Source of the DNA: Kryptolebias marmoratus
Lineage: Eukaryota; Chordata; Actinopteri; Cyprinodontiformes; Rivulidae
Length of the DNA stretch: 64,000 nt
Assembly (NCBI RefSeq): GCF_001649575.2
Contig: NC_051434.1
Span: 6,321,381-6,385,380 of the forward strand
Direction of reading: 5' to 3'
Below the pieces are notes generated by a model. The model was not told the DNA's origin and searched no databases. It saw only the letters and a program-made list of their open reading frames with translations. Position 1 is the first letter of the stretch; the number at the start of each line of letters is the position of its first letter. A program made the position numbers and the translations under genes. Positions 41,001 through 53,000 of the stretch are shown piece by piece.

Positions 41001-44000
41001 CTCCGTTCAAAAACACTCTGCAGGTTCTCCCGACACTAACCAGCAACAGAAGAAAAGACATTATTCCTGTTTATTAATAAAGAAATATTTGTAAAGAAGC
41101 TTAGGTGGACTGGTAAAAACAACTGTTTTTAGAAACAAGAAAGAAATCACTGAATTTCTTTTTACAAAGAAATGTGACCTTGTTTTCTTGATTATTTTCC
41201 AAACCAATGTTTTAGGCTGGCTCTTTATTATTTTTTTTATTTCCCAAATCTCATAAAGCCAGCAAAATGAGGTCTTTAAAAAGATAGCTTCAAAAGGCAA
41301 TGAAAAAAAAACTGTACTTTTGAGTTTATTTAATAGGTAAGGAGGGGAAAAAAGAAATGTGACGTTCCCAAAAGCACAAAGTCACTCAATTTTAAACAGA
41401 AGCGTGCGAATCAAAGGAAATGGATGAAAGGCACACCAATTCCACATTTAGCCAAGGAGTCCACTGGGACAGAGGCTTCTCTTTTATCAAAACTTACTGT
41501 TACCATCAACCAAAATTAGGGAAAGCACTGAGAGGGAGCCGGGCTTAAAGAGCGAGAAGCAGCGGATTCCAGAGACGGGCACACAAAATGCGGTCGTCGT
41601 AACGATTGGCTAATCAATAGTCAATCAAAAATGCAAACACCGAGGACAAACAGCACCAATAATTACAGACCTAATCATCACAGGCTGATATTTTTATTGA
41701 GTTTCAAAAGAACTCGCATCATTAGGGAAATGAATATGCTGACAGGTCTACTCGCAGCAGGAATGTGAAAAACATGCTCAACTCTCAGTTTTGTGCTAAA
41801 ACTGGTCCTAAAAGTCTATTTTATAGTTGGGAAGAAACTGAACTCAAAACTTGCGATGCTTGGGGAGCCTAAAATGTTCTGTGTTGGTGCAAACTATACA
41901 AAAGCCACCCCTGAAAACCTCAGGGCAAGGATCAAGCTAAGACACCTGGCTACAGCCGTGAACAGCAAGATATCGCATCAAAACGTTCACTTCAGCTCAA
42001 AAACACCCGTGTTTTGGAAAGACAGGGGATACAAATGAAACTATAAAACAGAAATATAAAATACACATGCAGATAATTACATTGTCAACATAAACATGAT
42101 TTCCCTGGATGAAACATCGTTATTGCTCCATCTCTGACAACAATAATTTTGCGAGGATATGTAGAGTCGTTGAGAGACAGCAGAGGAAGTCCGTGAGACA
42201 TTTACGCCTCATTGGTTTAAATACCCGTGCAAAGGTGCTCTATAACGGCCTCGTCGAGAAGATATGAGGCACTTTCCCCAACCCCCCTCGCTGCGAACTT
42301 CCCAATCATTAAGACAGTGTGCCAGCATCATATTACAAGTTACTGCTGCCCCAAAGCTGCCATGTCTGCATGAACAGCAGAGCCAGTGTGATTCCAAAAT
42401 CCACTCGGGTCAGAGTTTGCTGCAAGGGCTGAGTAATTATACACTGTCTTCTGTAGCACTGCAGTCTCTTCATCATTATTTCCTAACACATGGCTGCATC
42501 TGCTGTTTCATATTCTATGACTACGAGATAATAGGAGGGAACAGAGCCGTGTGCCTCCTCTCTGCCTCTGTTCCCCGTTCTCCCTAAAGTGGTGACAAAG
42601 CAAAGTTGAAGTTTTCCACAAGAGAGTCTTAAGGAGGTCCAATTCCCAAATTTTACAGCGCCTGAAAGACACGCGAGTTCACTGAAACCTAATGGAGCTT
42701 TTCAAATAAGTAGGAGGAATCTGCTATGAGCTTCTTACAGCTAAGGGAAGTTGTCAATTCTGAAGTTTTGTGAAAAGAAAAAAGGAAATCAATAATAAAA
42801 AAATGCCAGGCATCACTGTCAGAGCTGGACTCAGCTGGGTTTAAGCAAAAAGGTGTGATTTCTGAAGAGGAATTTCTCAGTTCTGCACAGAAAGGGAGTA
42901 TATGAATCAACATTCATTCATGAGTGGATCAGCTGCTGTAAAGGTGTACACAAAAGATCAAACTACAATGAACAAAGAAGAAGTCTGTGTTTTTTTTATT
43001 TTTTGTCAAGAAAGAAACTCTTCACACTGTTTTAAAGCAAACTGCTTCATTTTGCTACATAAATGTTTGCTTATGTTGAAGTTTCATTCAACACAAAATA
43101 ATTAGAACGACAGAATACTTTGCTCCAGGATGCAAAAAATAAAAAATACTAGAAGAAATTTGTGATTTGATTGGTTTCGTTATTCAGATGGCATTTGTAT
43201 ATTAAAAAAGGTCATTACTTTCAGTGTTTAAACTCCTGGTTCTTTTCTGATGCATTTCTTAGTCATATAAATAAAAAAAGCTGGAGATAAACATTGACAA
43301 CAAAAGCAAGAGAAGACAGATGCATGCACACCAGAAGAGTGTTTGTTTGATGTAGCCGCCCCTAATGATCCAGGCGATGTAATGAGCTACCATGCCGATT
43401 CCAGATATCACTCTGGGGACTTTCCGACTTTGTAAAACATAGAAACGGATGCTTTTTTATATAATTGTGATTCTGAATGTCTAATTGTACTTGTCGACTA
43501 GGGCATTGTTTTGGGGGCAAATTTGCTGTAGTAACTCTGACAATAACTCCTCTTGGTACTCCAATTAAATGTCACCCATGATGAAGAAACTCACACTTTA
43601 GGGCTTCTGTGGTAAAGTTGATGGATTGCTTGTGGCTAAAAAAAAAAAAAAAAAAAAGAAAGAACCAAAAAGAACACTGCAGCTGTATGCGCTGCTGCTA
43701 ATAATTCAGGTCAAAAACTCCCAAACGCATCTCTGCACGAGGATGAGTTTCTTTTGGGTGTCTGAGGACATACAGGAAGAGTTCTTAATACTTACACTGA
43801 ATCACTGTAGTGAGACATAACACAATTTTACATTCCTCTTGACTTGCGGTGTCTGTAACACAGATGTGTGACCTAATTCGGTCTCATGGCAATGGGAGAA
43901 CAAGTTCAGGGCCTCATACATTACAAAGTTAACCTCATACCAATGTGGAATCATGCTAATTTTTAAATTTGTTCCCATCAGAGCTGTGCTACTGTCCACT

Positions 44001-47000
44001 TCTTTCTGCCTAGCTTTTGCAGCCAACATACTGCCTCAGATTATCACAACAAGTACATGAAATGAAATTGACGGTTGGTGATCACACACATCAAATAGAA
44101 AGCCTTTTATACTGTAGCTCCACTAGACAAGTAGTCAACTCTGCTGGATTATAAACATCTACAAACTTATAGGGAGCAGAAACCTTATCACACTTTCCAG
44201 ACTAAATACAGTTGCCCTAATCCAGCTTCAGAACTTCAGCAAAGATTAAAATCAAGCACACGCACTCACAGATAATGCATCTGAGCAAAATGCACAGAGA
44301 TAGCATCTTAGCAGACTTGGCTCTGGGCAATGAGAAAGCATAAAAGACAACAAGGAGCTCATCCTGGATGGAAACGTCAGACTCTCCCTCCTCCCTACAC
44401 CCGTTAGATGTGGAGAGGTGAGCAAGAGCAAAAGCTTCCGCTTGCTATCGTCCGGGTAGCAAATCTCCAAATCCCAGCCAGAGGCGGAAACAGATCCAGC
44501 ACCTTATTACTGGGAGCCTGAGAGATGGGAGTGCATTTCACAGCCAAATTCAGCTTTAGTTTAACAGCCTCCATCAAACACGACCCAACCTTTGCTGGGA
44601 GTGTCATAAGGACATTATACCAGCTCGAGCTGCAGCTACCTCGGGCAAAGTGCACGGCTGTATTTGTGTGTCTGTGCAAGATGAGAGGAGAAGGTGATAA
44701 AGGAGAAACAGACAGATGATGCTCTCAGCACAAGACTCCTGATTGAACTCTGGCAAAGAAATGCAAAGGCGCAAATAACCACTCTGATCCCCCCCATAAT
44801 AAATTACACTCACACAAAACAGCCAGACTAATGTCACAAGTTACACAAGGCAAGGTGAGAAATCTTTGAGATAGTACTATTCACTTTCTTACTTGCATTA
44901 AAACAAGCGACAGATGGTCACCATTAAGAGCTGATGGGTAATTTTTCATTAATAACGTGTATGATAAAATATGCGTGTTTGCATTTGACAAAAACTATGC
45001 TCTTGAAGAACAGAATCTATATTGTAATTCACACAGGATGCTTGTATTTTAAAATGTTAAAAGCCTAAACCTTTAGGGCATTTTGTCGAAGAAATCCCAT
45101 GCAAATTTACACCACAGTGCGCCATATTGGATCACCCATCCATCTTTACCCACTTTTCCATGTAGGGTCGCAGGGAGCTGGTGGCCATCTTTAGCGGTCT
45201 TTGCTACAACCTGAACAGGTCACAAGTCCATCACAGGGACCCGGAGACGAACGTGACAAACAACCACGCACACCTAAGAGTTCCTAATTAAGCTTACATG
45301 CATGTTTATGATCTGTAGAAGGAAACCCTTGCATGCAAACTCCACGTAGAAAAGCCGCAGCCAGGGTTTGAAACTGATACCTTCCTGCTTCAACGACTGT
45401 TTCACATTTTCAAAAAGTAAAAGTTCCTGACTGTGAGAGGAGTCAACACTCACAATGTCCCAGAACACACACAAAGACCTGAAATTGCTTGTGCTTGTAA
45501 ATAAAGAGAACATGTTTTTAAAACCAGTAGAGGGTTCAGCTTTATGTCACATCTTCAGCAACTGGGCTGAGATTTAAAACCCTGACGGGCCCTTTACATG
45601 GTAATCTTGCTTTGAAATGTAACTCTGAATAACTTGGGTCATGCTGGAGTTAGTCCACAATTTACGGCTAAGAACAGCAAAGACATAACCCAAGCAGAGG
45701 AAACAGAATTGCATGAAAGAAACGGATGAAACTCGCTGGTATAAAAGCCACTCGGACTGAAAGAATATATTTCAAGGTCAAGATAAGTAGTCACAGTAAA
45801 TGAAATTCTAATGACTTGTGGTAATTGCTAAATTGCTGGAACTACACTGATAGGGAAATGTGAAAGTTTGGGGTCATTTATTTCTTCTTAGTAAAATCAT
45901 ATCAACTGCCTAATGGTCTTCATATACTGTATTCTAATGGAGCTTTGGGAGCATTTTAATGGAGGGGTGCCATCTTCAGAGCTGGAGTCGTTTTAGTGTC
46001 GGAAATATCCCCTTGATCTCTCAAACTAGAGTGCATCTATGAAGAAAAAAAATAAAATAACAGTCTTTGAAACTCGCAGGTTGAGATGACAAATTCTGGG
46101 AGTGAAGATGACACCATTAAAGACCTGCTCCAACTTTACCTTCTTTCATTTTAGAGGCAAATGAAAAAAAAAAAAAAAGATAAGGGAAGGAAAACCAGGA
46201 AAGCAATAGCTGTCACAAAAAGAAAGGGTTTAGGTAAACTAACTGCTTAAAAAAACCTGAAAATCTATGAGTAAAATATTTAGACGCGGTTTAGAAGCAG
46301 TTTCAATTCAAGAAGTGTCATCATTAAACAATTGAGCTGGAGGTGAGGAGCAACTGTAAAATAAAGTATTTTTATATCTGAACACCAAAAAAAGTACTTT
46401 AAAATTGCTGATTGTGTCCTATTTCAAGCTACAGAATCTCTCTAACAAAGCCAACAAAACTGGTTTTCATTAGTATGCAGCAAACCAATAATAAAAATGA
46501 TCTAAGGATTGCTGATTTAAAATATTTTGGAATGACAAGCATTTGTCAACCAAGCCAGCATTTCCTTCAACAAATTCTTTCTGTATTTCATCCAATCTGT
46601 GCACAAATTGAGCAATAAAAGCCACTAAATTAAGAAGAATAGGAAGGGTCAGGTTTCCTGCGACACAAGTCAAAATAAAGCTTTCAGAAAGATTTTGTCT
46701 ACATCCAATTTAGATGGTACAATCACTTTGCTATCTCAGAATTTACAGCTTTAATCAGGTCTTCTCCTGACAAAACAAGAAAATAAAAAAAATGTGATTG
46801 TGATCAGCTATATACTGCCGAATTAAAAAGAAAGTACAAGAAAAGCTTAAATCAAAGCAAAAAGCTTCAAAGAAAATCAATGATTAAAAAGAAGAAGAAA
46901 AAAAAGCATCCTCCACTTCATGTGGGTCAGTCCACCCAGGATTAGAAAATGCAGAAGGACGGCAGCAGATACGAAGTACGCCTGTGGGGACGATGATTAA

Positions 47001-50000
47001 AATTTAGAAGGAAAAGCACCTCTTCTCCTGCTGAGCTACACGTCTCTGGGACACATTAAGTTGTAGGAGCTAGCTCGTGGGAAAAATCATTTTGTTTAAT
47101 AATTTTGAAAAATGTGTTCAGAGGACTTGGCTGGAATCGGGAGGCTTCATAAAAAGGCAAAATGAGTAGGAAGAGGGGTGTCTCCATAGACTGAAACGCT
47201 GCAAAATGAGACATAACGTAAAATGAGAAAACATTTTAAACTGACGTCCCGTTGAAGATGACTGAATTAAAGCCAATATCGTGAAAAAAAAACATACAGC
47301 TGAAAACGTTGGAGTTAGTACTGGCATGATGTAATACCCTTGTGGCAACAGGAAAATGCAGTAAATGCAGAGCTCCATACCTAACTGGACTGTTATTTCA
47401 GAGTAAATGGACTCAAAAATAATAAAACACAGGGGGCTTGAGGACAGTGAGCACAATACTTGGGAAACCATTTCCTTGTAGCAAATGGACAGGTGAGTAG
47501 TGCAAACAAAGGAGGCATTTTTCACTCTATACCCTTTTCATATATGAATAAAGCATATAAACTCTGAGCATCAAGAATAATCCTTTTTATAGCAATGTTT
47601 TAAAATAGCCATTACTGTATCTTGCTAATTGAGTGTGAAATTATTTGATAAGTTGTTATACCATATCTAAAACGTTTCTGAACATCCAAACAAACCATTT
47701 ATTTAATGACCGGCAAGCACATTGAAGCATGCTGTGGGGCGCCTGGAGCTACAATAAGTCATGCAATCTTTAAAGCACTACCAAGACTTTTTATAGCAGC
47801 AGTTTTCTGAATGCCAACAATGCCCCCAGCCAATGCCCCCCAACCCGTTCTCAGCCAGCATTAAGCCTTCTGTCACCAGTCTCTGATTAAAACGGAAATA
47901 GAGGTGGTTTTGTTGTTGTTTTTGCTTCTTTAATTAAAAGAGAAAAAGAACTCCAATCAATAGGTTTTCACAGATTAAAACACAACCTTCATATTAAAGC
48001 TGCTTGACAGGGACCACATAACTTAGTATTTTTATACTGAATGGCAGATTAGTACATATTTTTGAATTTGCTTTAAATATTGAGCATTTAATCATAATAA
48101 CATTGCAAATAGGACTATTCTTGCAACTATCAGCTCTCAAGATTTTTTGCTACTTTCTTTGCTCTTGGTGTATTTTAATACCACAAAGTTTTCAGTTATT
48201 TTTAAATCTTCATTTCTGTCATCAAACAAACGAGTCTAAAAAAAAAGTGTGTAAAATGAGTCCAGCAGGACTTTTTTTTTAAACCAAACAGTGGTTTTCG
48301 ATTTTATAACTGTGACATTTGATAGAAATACCACAGACAACTGTGGCACTCCGACTTTAGCTGCATTTGCATTTAAAACGATAACTTAGGATTAGTTTGC
48401 ATGTGTGGCTAAAATAGATGTTACTGACTGAACATGGCAGAAACTGATAGGTTGTAGGAGGTAAAACAGTTGACATGCATAGCTTTTCTGGTGAATAGTT
48501 TGTCTAAAAGGTCGATTTGGAGCAAAGACAATTACTTGAGATAAAAATGGACAAAGCTGCTAAGTAATCAATAGGGTTATAGTGTGTAATAGTTATAAGT
48601 AGGTTTATCAACATCAATAAAACCAATTTAAGACCAAAACATTTTTTTCTAATTGTACAAGACAAAAAATATTCTTCAAGTTCTCTTTATGTGTCACATC
48701 AGTCTTCTATCTAATCAGCATTAGACTAAAACTCAACAGCTCTGTCTTTGGGGAATTTTTACCTTTCTTAGCCATTTAATTTAGATGGATGAACAATTTT
48801 AGGACATTTTACATTACATAAAGTTACCAGTAGAGTTGTCAATTATCCCAACATACATGTTTTTGGTTTTAGTCATTAGTCATGCAAAGAATAAGAATTA
48901 GATTTGTTTCGGTTAGGTTAAGAAAAAAAAACTATGCAAGGAGAAAATTTCTGAAACTGTACATTTATTTAGAGTAATGGAAGATAAGAACTAGAGTGAA
49001 AACATTTGAACTTCTAAAAATATCTAATTAGTGTCTTTGAAAGAATTTATTCTAATTCTTCTGAGCAACTATATGCTCTAAAATTGAAAAAAGTCAACCA
49101 AAAAAAAAAAGAGTTAAAGTGTAAAGTAAGAATGACCCCTGAGCCTGACCTTCATTTTGTATTCAGTTTTTCTGTATTCATTAGTAATCTTCCTGTGGGG
49201 TCTTAACATCAGTCTAAATTTTTTTTTTTTCTGCTACAAGACTTCCAACTCGTTTCAACGCTGGTCTAACTGGCCCAGACTACCTGCCAGCTGGTCAACT
49301 TGATAACCCCGATCATATGAACCCCTCCTGACTGGCTCGTTTTCAGCAGCCTGTCGTAGATTTGACAACCTATTCCAGCTGTCACCATGTCCTATCTGCC
49401 CTCCTTTTATCCATCTGCCATTTCTCATCCTCTGCCCTGAGCTCTCTTTCACCCACTCATCCCTTCAACTACTCCTCCATTTGCCTGGACCCGCATCAAC
49501 AGGAAGAGACTGTGGGCTGTTTTTGTCCTTGCCTCACTGTCAGCTGTTTCTGCAACCTGAAACAAAGCCGTGGCCTCAGATCGCGATGATCTGTAATGTC
49601 ACACCAGGTGAGCTTGCCAGTGGCGGTAGGCTGGCTGGGAAAATAAAGTCATCCTCTTACTACGGGCTGCAGAAAATGAAGATGGGGTGGGGTGGGGGAA
49701 AGCGGAACAATGGACACATCTGCAGCAGAGAAACAAAAGATGGGATTCAGCCAAAATGGAGAGGTGCCCATTGGAAGATAAAAGAATTAAGCTGGCTATT
49801 GTTATAATTACCTTCAAAACAATCCAATAAAAATCTGGTTTAATTTTAATTCTTAAAGCAAAAAATAAAATGCTTCATTAAAAGATTTTTCAGAATCAAG
49901 AATGAAAAAAACAAGACATGTAAGAGATGCCAAAGTGACTAGATGCCAGTCATCTAATCAGAGATCGAGGCAATAAAACAAAAAAAACAAGAAATTCTTG

Positions 50001-53000
50001 ACGTTTAACATGCAGTAGCAACTAAAAATAATTGATTACCTGCTTGATGGGTAGAAAAACCCAAAAAACTACTATCACCAGTCGAAGAGCGGCCAAAACT
50101 GCCTGACAGAAATTTTTCATTTTGAGATTTATTTTGTTAAACCAGCAGAGTCATCTACTCAGCCTCTCTGCCAATGCTAAACAGGAAATTTCAAGGGAGT
50201 TTCTATAAAATGTTAGCAGGATTAAACTGAAAGGAGGGAAATTACTCAAGAATAAGCTGAGCAGAGCCATTTCAACTGTTCAGTAAGTCTTCAGAGATGC
50301 TTTAAGCAGCCGATCTTATTAAATGGGCTCTGCTGCAAGTATTCTATCAGCTCCTGGAGATATTCAGTTTAACCTGAGGCAGAATCTGACAGAATATTAA
50401 GTCAACCCCTTCCTCCTTCAAGAAAATAAAGCACAGATGTTGGGGTCCACGTGAAAACGAGAACTGATGAAGCAGATTGTGAAAGAATGCAATCTATTTG
50501 GCCTCACCACCACCAAAACCTCCTTCGGTTTTGAACGCTTGGCAGGCATTATTTTGCGTCTTCCTTTTTCTGCCTCCTACCATGCCACCGTCGTTTCACT
50601 CACTGCTCCTTTCTTCTCTTCTCTGTATGCAGGTGCACTCCCCCACAGAGCTGCACGCTGACTTCTGTCAGTAAGGGGACAGGGATGTATAAGCACAGAT
50701 CCTCCTTGTTCCCTCCACCCCTCATCTTCCCCAGACCACCCAGAGGGCGTTCAGGACCACTTCAAAAACAAAGCAGAGGGCGAAGCAGTGACACTGAGCC
50801 AATATTCAAGGACTGTCTGACCAGTAATGATCTACTGTAACCACAACGTCAAGAAAACATCCACCAGTTTGCTTTGGAATTGGATCATTTATATGTGTTG
50901 CGCTCAAATTGTTTAGTTAAGTTCATAGAAATCGTTATACAACATTCAAAGTAATCACCATGACTGTCAATTATCCAACAACTCTTAGGGTTGTATCTCA
51001 AAGCACAACAACTACTGACTAGTTCCACACTTCTACGACTGATGTGCAGAGCATGAGCAGCAAAACAGAAGAGTTCACTCTCAGGCATTGCAATGAATGC
51101 CTTCAATTACACCCTTGCATTTGATGAGCGAACACGTTGCTTCTTCTGCGTTTTCCCCGGGTGGATGGGTTCTGCAGGCTGGATGGTCACAGAACAACAA
51201 TCGCATCAAAACACCCATGACAGTGGAGAACAAACAGCTTGACAAAAGCAGCACCAATCAGGCATTTATTTCCTACTCTGCATGGCAACACACCAACGTG
51301 GTGCATTTTCTCTAGACGAGAACACAGCGGATAAATTTAGTTCTGCTATCTAGGGTTTGTTTCTGGGCCAACTTTAAGGGCTGCTTCAGGTCCTGCTCCA
51401 ATATTAAACATAAAAAAATAGGACAGTACAGTATTAAAAAGAAGGATGGGCTTAATTTTTGTTCGTCCTGCAATACAAATAGCAATAAACATATATTGAA
51501 TCTTTTACGAGACCACTTTGCAAAGATTTTTGAAAGATTTGTTTTAGAACAACAACCGACTTTGTGAGAGCATCTGTGAATAACTGTTATAGTGAAATGA
51601 TGACATGAATCTGTCTTAGCTGGGGGTTTTTCCCCTCAAAATAACCAACTTAAAAATGGCTCTACCACAGCCCTAAGCCCTAACTTTTTCACTTCCATGA
51701 TTTGTGCATATTGTGTGGCACTTTGACAAATTAAACATTTATTGCATTAAGAAGCAAGACTGTCTCTATACATAGGCACAGGTGTTTGCATGTTAAGGTC
51801 TTAATGGATTAACTGGCTTCATGTATCCTTCAAAGCAAATAATGTTTGGCTGAGTATCAGAACATTATCTGAATGTAGACTTGAGACAATTATTCACTCC
51901 AATACACTGGCTTTATTCCACTGCCATGACCCTCCAAAGAATCTGCTGGGGCCTCAAGGTTGCTGATAAGAACCTTTTGTTTGGTGGCCAGCCTTGTGAA
52001 TGCTCAAGAAAAGCCCCACCAGCAACACGGGCTTACAAGCAAACTAAGGGCTAAAAACTGGGCCATCCTCGTCTTCAGTTCAGCATGAATGAACCAACGG
52101 CGCTTTCTCACCTCTATATTGTATAATGTCTTGAACAGCTGCCCAGAATGCACAGCTTTGGTCATATTATCTACAGAAAAATGGACAAGATTAAAACAGG
52201 AGCTGTAAGGAAAGATGACTCAGTCCTGCAAGATAATCCTGCAGATGTTTAAATTGTTGGCACACACATTTTCTATTTCTGTAAAGCAAGCAAGACATTG
52301 GATTCAAACACAATTTTGATAGAAAACCTGTTTTTTAATGCCTTTCTTTGTACTTGTTGGTGGCTTCTCCAGGCCTGATGCTGTTTCCTTCTAGAAGTAG
52401 CTCATCTACACATCTACACTTGTACACATGCCCGAGGCGTCTTGAATCAGATCTGTAGATCCCCCATTTCATATATGCAGCAGACTGCAGATCTACAAGC
52501 TGCACTGCTATGCCTGACACAAGACCCCAGGGACACCCTGCCTGGGAAACAGCTAATCACCAGGAGATCGACATGAACTCTTCTGACTTAAGAAAAGGCA
52601 GTAAGCAAAAGTTTTACAAGGAAGAGTGAAGAACAGTGTTAATATTCTTGTCCTTTACACTCCCACTCCAGCAGTCACTGAAATTCCAAAAACCTGTTTG
52701 TCAAAACTGAACATTTTGAAATGTTTTGCAAGGAATAAACTTGTCTTCAAAATAACTTTGGTATGACTTGAGACCTAGCCACCATGACTTGTCATAGTTT
52801 GCATCATTTTCTTTATTCACTGTATGATATATTTGTACAGCTCTCCCCTACAAGTAGTAAGGATTAGTTCTCTAGTTTTAATGCAGCATTTATAAGCTAT
52901 CTGACATCACAAGTCAGAGGCTGTGAGTTCAGATTCAAGACAAGTCTTCAGCTTTGGGACTCATGGTTGATTTTTCTTATGACAAATATTGTCACATAGT

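Noticed and set aside
40803..41039. Overlapping 61- and 72-codon ORFs on both strands in a GC-richer patch
   Set aside because: Neither resembles a known protein and there are no good exon borders. Not enough to call a gene.
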